Shown one piece after another: positions 26,332-37,643 of a stretch of DNA of 64,000 nt. The notes beneath the pieces are model-generated. The model ran no database searches, was not told where the DNA came from, and saw nothing but the letters and a program-made list of their open reading frames with translations. The DNA is from Chlamydiifrater volucris (GTDB lineage: Bacteria; Chlamydiota; Chlamydiia; Chlamydiales; Chlamydiaceae), in NCBI RefSeq assembly GCF_902806995.1, contig NZ_LR777654.1, positions 310,001 to 374,000 of the forward strand. Reading direction: 5' to 3'. The translations under genes and the position numbers were made by a program. Numbering within the stretch: position 1 is the first letter of the stretch; the number at the start of each line of letters is the position of its first letter.

Positions 26332-27311
26332 CTAATAGTACTGGTGTTTCTTGTGCAGATAGATGGGCGAACTACTCTTCTAAGGTTAAGGAAGCTTGCT
26401 CTGGTTTTGTCAACACGATTAAAGATTCGGATCAGCTAACCAAAGCTAAGGGGGTTGCTATCCTCGTTGCGGCCATTGTTGGTGCTCTCTTGACGGGAGT
26501 TGGAGCGACTCTTCTTACAGGTGCTTTTTCTATGGCAGCATTGGGCTCTGCTGTTTTGGGGTTGGCTTTGGTAGCTGTATCTGCTGTTGCTTTCATTAAG
26601 CTTTTTGGCTCCGTTTTAGCTTCTAAAGCTGCTGTTGAAGCAGAAAAGACAGAATTGGAAGAAGTTGCTAAGAAAGCTAGAGATGATAAGGAAGCTGCTG
26701 AAGCAGAAAAATCTGCTTTAGAGTCTAGAGTTCAAAAAGCTGAGTCGGATAGAGCAGATCTGCAACTTGAAGCTTCACTTCTTAAGGAGAAGATTGCCAA
26801 ATTAGAGTCTGAAGTGAAAGAGCTTGAAGCAGAGAAAGCTCAATTGGGCGTTGAAAAGATGAAGTTGGAAGCTGGTTTGCAAACCTCCGAAGAGGAAAAA
26901 GTCCAAGCAAGTATAGCAAAACTTGAGCTGGAGTGTAAAGTGCAGGAGCTGGAAGAGAAGAGAGAGTCTTTAGAATCTAAAATTCAGGATCTTGAGGAGC
27001 AAAAGGTTGCTTTAGAAGCCAGATTGCAGGAAAAAGTATCTTCGTCTGTTGAATCTAAGGGAGGGACAGGTATTGCTCTAACTAGGCCTGTCGTAACGTC
27101 TGGAGGAATTGCGACAAGCTACTCTAGCGGAACAGGGAGTTTGACTGGAATATCTTTAGGACAAACTAGTGTTACAGGCTTTAGTGAGACAAGCTTCTCC
27201 GGTTCAGCAGGATCTGTGGCGACTCCTTCTTCGGGTACAGAAACAGAAAGCGAGTTCGGAAAAGAAGGAGAATCAGGCGGTGGAGATGGCGACTTCGAGG
27301 GTGTGGAGTAG
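26319..27311 (+). CDS. IncA-like inclusion membrane protein with coiled coil (330 aa)
   Basis: ATG 26319 with AGAGG upstream. N-terminal ~42 polar residues, then a bilobed hydrophobic hairpin at about 45-98 (AKGVAILVAAIVGALLTGVG; AALGSAVLGLALVAVSAVAF). A continuous heptad-rich coiled coil of ~140 residues follows (105-245, Leu/Glu/Lys repeats such as AKLESEVKELEAEK and SKIQDLEEQKVALEARL), and then a Ser/Gly/Thr-rich tail ending acidic. The layout matches IncA, whose SNARE-like coiled coils mediate homotypic inclusion fusion. Position before pkn1 fits. Orthology to IncA is not proven, and the long Ser/Thr tail is unlike the C. trachomatis protein. Confidence 0.75.
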   Translation: MSVEANSTGVSCADRWANYSSKVKEACSGFVNTIKDSDQLTKAKGVAILVAAIVGALLTGVGATLLTGAFSMAALGSAVLGLALVAVSAVAFIKLFGSVLASKAAVEAEKTELEEVAKKARDDKEAAEAEKSALESRVQKAESDRADLQLEASLLKEKIAKLESEVKELEAEKAQLGVEKMKLEAGLQTSEEEKVQASIAKLELECKVQELEEKRESLESKIQDLEEQKVALEARLQEKVSSSVESKGGTGIALTRPVVTSGGIATSYSSGTGSLTGISLGQTSVTGFSETSFSGSAGSVATPSSGTETESEFGKEGESGGGDGDFEGVE

Positions 27312-27337
27312 TAACTACAGTCATCACTAATGCGTAT

Positions 27338-27386
27338 AAAGGCTTTTTGAAAACCTCTTGGGTTCTTCGAAAGGCCTTTTCTTTTT
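27338..27386 (+). terminator. Rho-independent terminator ending the inc cluster
   Basis: A 14-base-pair stem with two G-U pairs (AAAGGCTTTTTGAA / TTCGAAAGGCCTTT), an inner AACC/GGTT, then TCTTTTT. Among the strongest terminators in the window. Confidence 0.85.
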
Positions 27387-27409
27387 GGCCATACTTTAGC
27401 ATAGAAAGC

Positions 27410-27438
27410 TTGCAATCTTCCAGGATGCTTAATATATT
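27410..27438 (+). promoter_or_regulatory. Predicted sigma-66 promoter for pkn1-ligA
   Basis: TTGCAA, 17-base spacer, TATATT. It lies between the inc terminator and pkn1 and gives a leader of about 43 bases. Confidence 0.6.
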
Positions 27439-27487
27439 AGCGTGGACGTCTGTCTGATATTTTTTGAGGGATTGAGGAGCTTGTCTA

Positions 27488-29374
27488 ATGGTAGAAGTTA
27501 GTAGTTTTCAAGGGGAGTTTCTTGGAGATTATAGGATTATCAAGCGTCTTGGCAAGGATTTGTGGAGCGAAAGTTTTTTAGCTGAACACAGGTTTATCAA
27601 AAAAAAGTACTACCTAAGAGTGTTATCCTCAGAGTTTTTAGAGCAAGAGTCTTTCTTTGGAAGGTTTCAGGAATTGATTGTTCGCCTGACAGCCTTGGAC
27701 CACCCGGGAATTATTAAAATAGAGAATGTTTCTTCGTTTGAAGATAGGTATTTTTTAGTTAATGCTTACGAAGAAGATTTTGGCGCGTTTGTTACCCTTA
27801 CTCAATATGTTTTTGGAAACCGGACTCCAATTGGAGAATCAGAAGTTGTCGCCATCTTGGAAGGTATAGCGGAAATTTTAGATTACGCCCATAATATGGG
27901 TGTTAATCATGGGGAGTTGCACCCAGATAAAATTTTTCTAAAGAAATCTGACGGAAAACTCCAAATTTTTATCCAGGAGTTTGGTTTTGGAGAGTTGTTA
28001 AGAGAGCATTTCCCTAGAGCTTTGTTCACATGTAACTTTCAAGAAACGACTGCCAGGGAGTTATATCTTGCTATAGCAAAGGATATCGCTTTCCGTTCTT
28101 CTAGTTATGGTTCGAAGGATGAAAGGAAAGAAGATGTGCATGCTTTTGGAGCATTAGCCTATTTTTTGTTATCGCGGAAACTTCCTATCAACAGGTCAAT
28201 GGACTTTTTAGAGGAGCGGGATTATTCATACGATTGGAAGAGACTTTTTCAAGTTTCCTTCTCAGAGCATAGCAAAGAGATAGTTTCTCTGTCCTCATTG
28301 ATCCTTAAGAAGGCACCTGTTTCCTCAGCTTTAAATATTGCTTCTGGAGTTGTTGATCAAGTTGAGATTAAGAATGTTGCAGATGAAGAATCCATTAAGG
28401 TTTCTAGTTTAGTAAAAGAAGAAGTCTCTGAGGGTGTTTCTTTGCCTGATGAGGTTTTTAATGAAGTAGTTAAACCAGAATTTGTTTTGGTGGAGGCGCA
28501 GTCTATTGATGAAGCCATGGATACTTCGTATGGGCAAGAAAGCGCGGAAGAAGATCTTTCGGAAGGTTATACAGGCATATTACAAGCAATATTATCTAGG
28601 GAGCCGGTTGTTAGCCAATACAAGGAGAAAGGAAGATTGCCTGTTGAAGTAGAACCCCTGCTCACAGATATGGTGCTCGTCGAGGGAGGAGAATTTTCTA
28701 GAGGGTCTATGAGTGGTAGTAGAGATGAACAGCCTGTTCACAAAGTGGTTTTAGATGCTTTTTTTATGGATATTCATCCAGTTACAAATGAGCAGTTTAT
28801 CTTGTTTTTAGAGCATTGTGGTAACGATAAAGACAAAAATTGTAATGATTTTATTCGTTTTAAGGAGTCTAGGATTCGTAGGACTGCAGGTAAATTTGTC
28901 GTTGAACCTGGATATTTTGCGCATCCTGTTGTGGGAGTGACTTGGTATGGGGCTTATTACTATGCAGAGTGGGTTGGTAAGCGACTTCCGACAGAAGCTG
29001 AGTGGGAGATTGCAGCTTCGGCTGGTTTATGTGTAAGTTACCCTAACGGTAACGATTTAGATAAAACTCAGGCAAATTTCTTTAGCTCTGATACCACTGC
29101 GGTGATGAGTTATCCGGCAAATCCCGTAGGTTTATACGACATGGCCGGTAATGTTTACGAATGGTGCTTTGATTGGTATGGTTATGATTATTACGAGCAT
29201 TCCTCTCAAGAGCCTTATGCTCCTAAAGGGCCTGTACAAGGGGTGTATAGGGTACTTCGGGGTGGATGCTGGAAGAGTTTAAAGGAGGATTTGAGAGTCT
29301 CTCACCGACATCGAAATAATCCTGGAACAGTTAACGGCACTTACGGGTTCCGTTGCGCTAAAGATGTTCGGTAG
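27488..29374 (+). CDS. pkn1: Pkn1: Ser/Thr kinase-like domain fused to FGE-sulfatase-type domain
   Basis: 628 residues. Residues ~12-270 follow the eukaryote-type kinase fold (FLGDYRIIKRLG start, LDHPGIIKIENV, HPDKIFL loop). The catalytic residues are substituted: Arg44 for the VAIK lysine, HGELHPDK instead of HRDLKPEN (Glu143, His145, Lys148), and EFG (Glu164) instead of DFG. An acidic linker follows, then a formylglycine-generating-enzyme-like domain from ~394 (MVLVEGGEFSRGS, HPVTNEQF, RLPTEAEWE, DMAGNVYEW, RGGCWKS, GFRCAKD). The C. trachomatis homologue has been reported to phosphorylate, so activity cannot be dismissed. Four bases before ligA, in one operon. Role unknown. Confidence 0.9.
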   Translation: MVEVSSFQGEFLGDYRIIKRLGKDLWSESFLAEHRFIKKKYYLRVLSSEFLEQESFFGRFQELIVRLTALDHPGIIKIENVSSFEDRYFLVNAYEEDFGAFVTLTQYVFGNRTPIGESEVVAILEGIAEILDYAHNMGVNHGELHPDKIFLKKSDGKLQIFIQEFGFGELLREHFPRALFTCNFQETTARELYLAIAKDIAFRSSSYGSKDERKEDVHAFGALAYFLLSRKLPINRSMDFLEERDYSYDWKRLFQVSFSEHSKEIVSLSSLILKKAPVSSALNIASGVVDQVEIKNVADEESIKVSSLVKEEVSEGVSLPDEVFNEVVKPEFVLVEAQSIDEAMDTSYGQESAEEDLSEGYTGILQAILSREPVVSQYKEKGRLPVEVEPLLTDMVLVEGGEFSRGSMSGSRDEQPVHKVVLDAFFMDIHPVTNEQFILFLEHCGNDKDKNCNDFIRFKESRIRRTAGKFVVEPGYFAHPVVGVTWYGAYYYAEWVGKRLPTEAEWEIAASAGLCVSYPNGNDLDKTQANFFSSDTTAVMSYPANPVGLYDMAGNVYEWCFDWYGYDYYEHSSQEPYAPKGPVQGVYRVLRGGCWKSLKEDLRVSHRHRNNPGTVNGTYGFRCAKDVR

Positions 29375-31393
<2,019 letters not shown>

Positions 31394-31475
31394 TTTTTAA
31401 ATTTTTGTTTACAAAGATTTCTTTTTATTAAGAATTTTTAATATTCATAGAATAGTTTTTAATATCTTATTTATG

Positions 31476-31481
31476 TATAAT
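31476..31481 (+). promoter_or_regulatory. Consensus -10 box (TATAAT) for the giant Inc-like gene
   Basis: Perfect TATAAT in a very AT-rich 128-base gap after ligA. No good -35 at 16-18 bases upstream (TAGTTT at 31453), so strength is uncertain. It lies 40 bases before the ATG of the 1480-residue gene. Confidence 0.45.
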
Positions 31482-31521
31482 ACTCTCTTTAAAGTTCTTA
31501 TGTTTTTATTTTTTAAGGTAT

Positions 31522-34500
31522 ATGAAAAGTATCTCTTCCATAACTTCATCTCTGACCTCTACAAGGAGTGTTGAAAACTCCACAACTGCTGGGTTTCGCT
31601 CGGAAATGGAGGTTCGTTTCATAGCTCTAGAGGCTATAGAATCAGAGTTGGAAACCATGGAGAAAACAGACCTTAAGAAGCTGAAATTACTTAGGGTGGC
31701 ATGGATTATTTCTATGATCGTTGGAACAGCAATATTTTTTGCTATTCCCGTGAGTATGATTTTTGGAGTACCATTGTGGCTTCCTATTGTGATTTCCTTG
31801 GGGCTTTCCTTGGTTATTGGATATGCAGGAGGAAAGATCGCTAACAAAAGACAAGAGATACTTCACCGCTACGAATTCTTAAGAGCCTATCGTCATCAGC
31901 TCTTGAAGGGAAACATTGCTAAGAAACCTCTCATTAAGAAGTTTGATATCAAAAAAGAAGAATTATTCTCTGGGTTGAAGTCAGGTTTTCAGAAGCGGCT
32001 AGAGAAACTTAGAAATGAGCTGCTTTTTGGAAAGAAATCTGCGGACGTGCAAGATAGTTGCTCGACTATAAATGCTCTCGATCTTCAAGGTGAAACTTTT
32101 GCTTTACGCTATCGAATGCAAGACTTGTTGTTGGAGGAAGAAGATAACAGGGTAGCTTCTTGGCAAGAGTTTTCGAAAGTGGTTGCAGATGTCAATAACA
32201 AGCTGGTTAAGGGGGAATGCGAATCAGAAACATTGGAATCAGTCTCTTTAAGTGCTCTTATGGCTGGAGGTGTTCAGCACCTGATGATGCCTCCCAAAGA
32301 TTTCTCTGAAAAATCCGATAAGGTACAACGTCTTTTCAAGTATGGGGCTCAGGTTATTTCTTCTTTGCAAGAAGATTTTTCGCGTTACGACAAGATTTTC
32401 TTTAATCAGGATCTCTTAAAAGAATTTTCTCCTCTTCCCGATGCAGTTAGGTTGTTTAGAGAAAGTTCTAACTTATTATTATTGGACATTTTGGGTCGAT
32501 TGCATTCCTTGGAAAGTCTTAATGAAGTGGTTCTTAATCAAGAAGTTGTTATAGAGAATCTCCAGAAAGACATTGAAGCAGGTAGTTCGGTTGAAAAGCT
32601 ATATTCTCAGATCTACCAAAAAACGAACGAAATTCAAAAGTTATTATCTGATGGATTATCTGCACAGAGGTATCGAACTATCTTTGGTAGCATTCTGTCT
32701 GAATTGGAGCTGCTTTACAGACAATTAAGATTTTTTGAAATAGGATCTTCGATAGAAGCAACCCCTACAAAAGGTTGTGCTGATGAAGAGACGCAGATGT
32801 TATTATCTCCAACAGAGACGACTTCTACAGAGACTGTAATGCTAGATTTTTCGAAGAAGTTGAAAGATCTCACGCATTCGTTTAAGGCCAATCTCAACAC
32901 AACAAAAGATCAGCAAAGTGTCCAACATCTCCTTGAGCTATTATCTCGAATTCAAAATGGCATAATTGACATTCCCTTAGGGAAATCTACTATCGAGAAA
33001 GTGAAGAAGCTGGAAAAAAATCAGAAAATTCTTCGAAAGGCTCAATGTAATTTTGTCTCAAAGCTTACCGAACTTGGGGATGAGTCCTTCCTGAATAAAG
33101 TGCGTATGGGGACCCGGGGATGTTCTGCTATCTCAGCTGAGATCAATAAGGCAATAGCTTCGACTCCAGAAAGAAAAATGTTTTCTTGTCGTTTATTGTT
33201 GTCTTCAGCTAAGAAGCGGCTAGAGGATAGTTATTGGGGGGTTTCTGGGGCGGATTCTTCTGAGAGTCTTTTAGGAGAGAAATCGTCTCTTCTTGCACGC
33301 ATCCAGGTCTTGGAAAATGAGTTAGAACTTTTAGAAAAAGACTTTACTTCATTTAAAGATTATCAGCTATCTAAGCTATTCTTCAAGGGAGCTCAGGAAG
33401 AACTACAGAAGATGACGAGCGTGATAACTGCTTCCCGAAGTTCTTCACAACAAAATATGGACGAACTAAAAAGAATTGCGGATAAATTAGGTCAGATAGG
33501 AAGAGAAAAGGGACCTTTAAGTGAGTCAGTTTTTGTTTCTCCTCAGGAGCTTCGGGGCATAGTTTTAAAATATGGGGAATTCCACCAAACTATTCACACT
33601 CTCCTTTCAAAAGTTTCGGGATGCGTAGAGGAAGTTGGTAGAGGTTGTGAATCTAACGCTATTTCCTTTAAAAAATTGCTTTTAGAAAAGGACTCTACTT
33701 TATCGAAGAGAAGCACTCGTATAGCTGAAGAGATACAGAAGAGGAAAGATGCAGAAAAAGCTTCTCTTGCTAACGAGAATCAACAACCTGTAAAAGATAT
33801 TTTATCGGGGTATTTAGACAAGTTGGAAGCTCTCCGGAAATGCATGGAGGATTTTGAGGAAGTATTTTCTGCGGAAGAAATTATCGCAGAGAAGGCGTTT
33901 TCTAGTGCTGACAGTTTCCTAAAAACTTTGGGTGAGGCGAAGGGTGATGCTTCCCTAGTGCAGTCTGTTCTGACGGCATTATCTTCTTCTACTCAAGAGC
34001 TTAGTTTAAACCAACTTTGTTCAGATATCAACCGGTCAAAGGGGTTAACAAAGTCTGATGAAAAGGTTATCTCAGACTCTGCTGAAGAAATTAAAAAAAT
34101 TCGCAACAAATTAGCAAGCGGATTAGAAAATCTTGCATTGCAAGCGAAACAATCTCTCAGGGCATGGAACTTATCAAAGTCTGTTGCGACCACAATATTG
34201 TCTTTGTGTATGTTTATAGCCGCTATATTTTTACTCAACGTCCAATTATGGTGGCTACCTATTCTTTTCGTGGGTGTAGGGTCTGTCTTTATTGGCATTA
34301 ACCATATCTTTGACAAAGTAATAGAAAATAAAACGAAAGCCATGGTTACGGAACAAGTGGCTTTGAAACTTTCTGTTGAAGATTGCATCACAGATTCCGA
34401 TTTTGGAGATAAAAATGTTGTTAGACTTGCTGAGTTGCAAAAGAATCTGGGATTGGACGGCTGCCACAGAACCTGGGCTCAAGAGGTTGTTAAGGAACTA

Positions 34501-35964
34501 GAAAATACGACGACCGGTGAAGAGTTTAAAGACTTCCTTGCCACCAAAGAGAGTGCTGTTAAACAGTTAACATCTTGGAAGCGGGAACTGGACAGAAAAG
34601 TGAACAAACGTTTTGGTTTTAAGTCAGACTCTCCTGCTGCAGAAATTTTTCCTCAGGATTCCCAATGGCAAAAGCGTCTTGCTCTTCTTGATAAGGAGAA
34701 AGAACTTTTATCTAATGAGGATGCTGTGGCAGGTAGGTTGAATAGAGTGCGAACTCTCTTGCAAAAGCTATCTAATGAGCAAGCATTTTCAGAATCTTTA
34801 GATAATCGTGTAGCCAAAGGTAAAGATTTACACAATCGAAATATTCGAGAGAGTGCCTTCTACGATCTTTTGATGAAGCATCTTACATCTAGTATAGAGC
34901 TAGCTATGTCGAAAAAAAATGAGACGTCAGAGCAAGTTTTGGTCGAGAGATATTCAAGATCAATTATCGATTTAGCTAAACAGACTTGTTCTTCTGATAA
35001 AAGGGTTAAGGAAGAAGCTATAGAAGCTTTTGATAGAGAAGTATTTCTAGCGATGGAAAATAATTCCATTAGCGATGTTTTAAATTCGTTATCAGTTCTT
35101 TGTGGTTCAAAGGCATTTACTCCACTAAAAGGTGCTTCAATTACTCGAGGGGGAGAATTGGCGACTTCCTTGAGTAAGATTAGACGAGCGGGTTGTGATC
35201 AGCTATCACCTGTGGTTAAAGCAGTATTTAGTAACGGAAAAGCGAAGTTGAATGATGTCATCCGGTCTATAGCATCTTTGTTATCTTCTCAAGGTATTGC
35301 CCAAGGCAAAACTTTAACAGACCTGCTCGCGGAAGATGAGAACTCTTTAGTGAAAGCTTCTGTTGCAAAACCTGCTTCAGGGGCACTATCAATAATAAAT
35401 ACTTTTGAGAAAAAGTTTTCTTCAGTAGTGGGATTGAGATTTTCCACTACTGGGGATAATGTTGTAGAAAAAATCAGAGAAGTTTCTGAAGATCTTAGCG
35501 CTCTTCGTGAAGATGTTATATCTGAAAACAAATCAAGTATGAGCTTTTTTGCAAAGGTTGCTGGAGAAAAAATAGAACGGTTAGTGTACGGTGAGCACGT
35601 GAAATTTCGTAAGGAATGTGGATCTCTCAGAGAATTGTGTGCCTACGTTGAGAAATCATTGCAGGACCCTTCTTTCAATCACGAAGGACTTTTGAAGAGC
35701 ATTATTAAAAAATTGTCAGATTCCCCGATCTATCTTTTGAAGGAGGAACTATCTTTCAACAAAGCTAGATCTCTTTTAGTAAAACAGAAAATACAGGAAT
35801 ACAATTTGCTTGAGGAGAGGAGCTGCTTTGTGAAAGCCATCGTATCCGAGAAGTCCAAAGAATATCAAGCACTGGAGCTTGAGCGAGTAGAATGCGAAAA
35901 ACTTCTAGACGGGATAAAAGCGGCGGTGAAGAAGACTCAAGACCAGTTAAGCTTGCTCCAATAG
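31522..35964 (+). CDS. Giant Inc-like coiled-coil protein (CT147/EEA1-like, 1480 aa)
   Basis: 1480 residues. Two separate bilobed hydrophobic hairpins: about 56-104 (LLRVAWIISMIVGTAIFFAI then LWLPIVISLGLSLVIGYAGG) and about 885-930 (ATTILSLCMFIAAIFLL then WLPILFVGVGSVFIGIN). The rest is helical, heptad-rich Glu/Lys/Ser/Leu sequence. C. trachomatis CT147, at the corresponding place after ligA, is described as an early-expressed inclusion protein with weak similarity to human EEA1, and this gene matches its place and size. The two hairpins would put the ~780 residues between them, and both flanks, on the cytosolic face of the inclusion. ATG start lacks a clear ribosome site. Convergent with the next gene, 10 bases apart. 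Host role inferred. Confidence 0.85.
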   Translation: MKSISSITSSLTSTRSVENSTTAGFRSEMEVRFIALEAIESELETMEKTDLKKLKLLRVAWIISMIVGTAIFFAIPVSMIFGVPLWLPIVISLGLSLVIGYAGGKIANKRQEILHRYEFLRAYRHQLLKGNIAKKPLIKKFDIKKEELFSGLKSGFQKRLEKLRNELLFGKKSADVQDSCSTINALDLQGETFALRYRMQDLLLEEEDNRVASWQEFSKVVADVNNKLVKGECESETLESVSLSALMAGGVQHLMMPPKDFSEKSDKVQRLFKYGAQVISSLQEDFSRYDKIFFNQDLLKEFSPLPDAVRLFRESSNLLLLDILGRLHSLESLNEVVLNQEVVIENLQKDIEAGSSVEKLYSQIYQKTNEIQKLLSDGLSAQRYRTIFGSILSELELLYRQLRFFEIGSSIEATPTKGCADEETQMLLSPTETTSTETVMLDFSKKLKDLTHSFKANLNTTKDQQSVQHLLELLSRIQNGIIDIPLGKSTIEKVKKLEKNQKILRKAQCNFVSKLTELGDESFLNKVRMGTRGCSAISAEINKAIASTPERKMFSCRLLLSSAKKRLEDSYWGVSGADSSESLLGEKSSLLARIQVLENELELLEKDFTSFKDYQLSKLFFKGAQEELQKMTSVITASRSSSQQNMDELKRIADKLGQIGREKGPLSESVFVSPQELRGIVLKYGEFHQTIHTLLSKVSGCVEEVGRGCESNAISFKKLLLEKDSTLSKRSTRIAEEIQKRKDAEKASLANENQQPVKDILSGYLDKLEALRKCMEDFEEVFSAEEIIAEKAFSSADSFLKTLGEAKGDASLVQSVLTALSSSTQELSLNQLCSDINRSKGLTKSDEKVISDSAEEIKKIRNKLASGLENLALQAKQSLRAWNLSKSVATTILSLCMFIAAIFLLNVQLWWLPILFVGVGSVFIGINHIFDKVIENKTKAMVTEQVALKLSVEDCITDSDFGDKNVVRLAELQKNLGLDGCHRTWAQEVVKELENTTTGEEFKDFLATKESAVKQLTSWKRELDRKVNKRFGFKSDSPAAEIFPQDSQWQKRLALLDKEKELLSNEDAVAGRLNRVRTLLQKLSNEQAFSESLDNRVAKGKDLHNRNIRESAFYDLLMKHLTSSIELAMSKKNETSEQVLVERYSRSIIDLAKQTCSSDKRVKEEAIEAFDREVFLAMENNSISDVLNSLSVLCGSKAFTPLKGASITRGGELATSLSKIRRAGCDQLSPVVKAVFSNGKAKLNDVIRSIASLLSSQGIAQGKTLTDLLAEDENSLVKASVAKPASGALSIINTFEKKFSSVVGLRFSTTGDNVVEKIREVSEDLSALREDVISENKSSMSFFAKVAGEKIERLVYGEHVKFRKECGSLRELCAYVEKSLQDPSFNHEGLLKSIIKKLSDSPIYLLKEELSFNKARSLLVKQKIQEYNLLEERSCFVKAIVSEKSKEYQALELERVECEKLLDGIKAAVKKTQDQLSLLQ

Positions 35965-35973
35965 GTTTGTTTT

Positions 35974-37488
35974 CTAGACAGCGGGCTTCACAAAGATGCG
36001 TAGAAGGTAGGATATCAATTCTTGCAATTTGAAAGAATGTGTGCAGTACCCTATGTAACGATCTGGCCTGATAACAAACAAGGTTTCCGATGTAGCGTTG
36101 TAGGAAGAAAAGATTTTCGGATCTTTAGCTACGATGACTTCAATCCAGTCACCGTACTCCTCTTTGATAGCATTTATGAGCTCTGGTCTATCCTTAAAGA
36201 AGATAAGCAAATGTTTAAAACCTTCAAGAGAGTCCAAAAGAAAGGAACCATCATCTAATTTTATGTCAATGGCCCTGCTCCCAGGGCGTAATTCAGAAGA
36301 ATTCTTTTCTTTGCTTGAATTTTTGATGATCGCACTGTTCGTGTAACGAAGGGCTTGGTGTGGGCGATAATACTCTTTCTTTCCGGGAAAGACTCGGCAG
36401 TAGCTTTTTAAAAACCAGTAAACAAAGGCTGATGAAAGAGAGCCATAGAAAGGTAAATGATGAGGCTTTTTCTGCATGTGTTTGCCGACGTAAGGGAGCA
36501 TGCGACTTTCTTTGACTTCTTTGGAAGTTAACAACGTTTTGGGAGATTCTTTTTTGAGTACCAGCAAGAGCTTCCAGGCCAAGTTACAAGCAGCGTGTAT
36601 GTTACTGTTGACTCCAGAAAGGTAAGACAAAGAGAAGGTGTTAGCAGAGTTTCCTACAAACAAAATATTATGGTGGCTTTCAGGCAAAGAGAAGTGTGTT
36701 GTTCTGATGGAAGAGCCTTCAGGCTGAAGAACTAAGTTGTTAGTATATAAGATTTTTTTGCACAACTTGGGAGAGGGATGAGAAACCCCTGACAACCAGA
36801 GAACACGGCTCTCCAAATGCGGGTTATAAAAAGCAAAATTCAAGAAGCTTCCATTGGCGGGCAGAATGTGAATGTAATCATCACTTAAATGGTCGCTCTC
36901 TCTACAAAAGACCGTGCAACTTTCTTTTGTGAGCTTTTTGAATTTACCACCAGCTTTTATAAGCTCTCTAACGTTTCGATTATCATCAGATTCGCACGCT
37001 AGGATCCATTTGGGAGACAAAATCTCTCTGTTTTCAAAGTTATTAGCTTCAGAAATCTTTTCAATGAAGATATTATTGTCGACAAGGGTCACAGGACGCA
37101 TGTTCCAATCGATGACACCACCGAGGTTGCAAAATTTATCGATTAAAAATTTTTCTAAAGTTTTATAAGTAGTTGATAAGGAGTAGGGCGTGGCAGAGTG
37201 TGAGGGTGGGTTGAATTTGAAAGCTATAGTCTTTTTATGCCAATTATACTGAGCGCCCAAAAGTTTATGTCCCCGGTTAGGAAAATCATCTAAAAGGTTC
37301 ATTCCAGCTAAAAGCTCTAGAGAGGAACAGGAAAGAATAGCGGGAACATCTTGAGCATCAGAACTGCCCACAGGTCCGTCAGGACCCTCTCGGTGATCAA
37401 TAAGTTTTACAGAAAAACCTCTAGCAATGAGGTGAGATGCTAGGATTAACCCTGTTGGGTTGGCTCCGATAACCAAAACTTCGGCCAT
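35974..37488 (-). CDS. FAD-dependent monooxygenase-like protein (MhpA/UbiH group)
   Basis: 504 residues. N-terminal Rossmann dinucleotide motif VIGANPTGLILASHLIARG with the acidic end VKLIDHREGP. In aromatic hydroxylases the second FAD contact is GDAAHxxxPxGGxGxNxG. Here the aligned region reads VGNSANTFSLSYLSGVNSNI, so the Asp and His are lost while the following HAACNLAWKLLLVLK is kept. The C-terminal ~80 residues resemble the thioredoxin-like tail of PheA/MhpA-type hydroxylases. The substrate is unknown and activity is uncertain because of the altered motif. The positional homologue in other chlamydiae carries the MhpA label. Same strand as the hydrolase upstream, 155 bases away. Confidence 0.82.
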   Translation of the reverse strand: MAEVLVIGANPTGLILASHLIARGFSVKLIDHREGPDGPVGSSDAQDVPAILSCSSLELLAGMNLLDDFPNRGHKLLGAQYNWHKKTIAFKFNPPSHSATPYSLSTTYKTLEKFLIDKFCNLGGVIDWNMRPVTLVDNNIFIEKISEANNFENREILSPKWILACESDDNRNVRELIKAGGKFKKLTKESCTVFCRESDHLSDDYIHILPANGSFLNFAFYNPHLESRVLWLSGVSHPSPKLCKKILYTNNLVLQPEGSSIRTTHFSLPESHHNILFVGNSANTFSLSYLSGVNSNIHAACNLAWKLLLVLKKESPKTLLTSKEVKESRMLPYVGKHMQKKPHHLPFYGSLSSAFVYWFLKSYCRVFPGKKEYYRPHQALRYTNSAIIKNSSKEKNSSELRPGSRAIDIKLDDGSFLLDSLEGFKHLLIFFKDRPELINAIKEEYGDWIEVIVAKDPKIFSSYNATSETLFVIRPDRYIGYCTHSFKLQELISYLLRIFVKPAV

Positions 37489-37643
37489 GACGTAAAGAAC
37501 TCATCTTGAAGCATTCTACAGGGTGAAGTATAGAGTAATTTGAACAGAAGAAGCAAGCTTCTTTTATTGCGTGAGAATTTTTTTCAGTACATCGTATTTG
37601 GTGTGAATGAGTTGACAATTAGGATGCCTGTAGAAAGGACGGT

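Noticed and set aside
26640-27050. Apparent DNA repeats in the IncA-like gene
   Set aside because: The similarity comes from heptad coding (GAA/AAG/TTA/CTT) and not from exact nucleotide repeats; no tandem unit.
33993-34391. 132-codon frame opposite the giant Inc-like gene
   Set aside because: Antisense shadow; no start context or recognisable domain.
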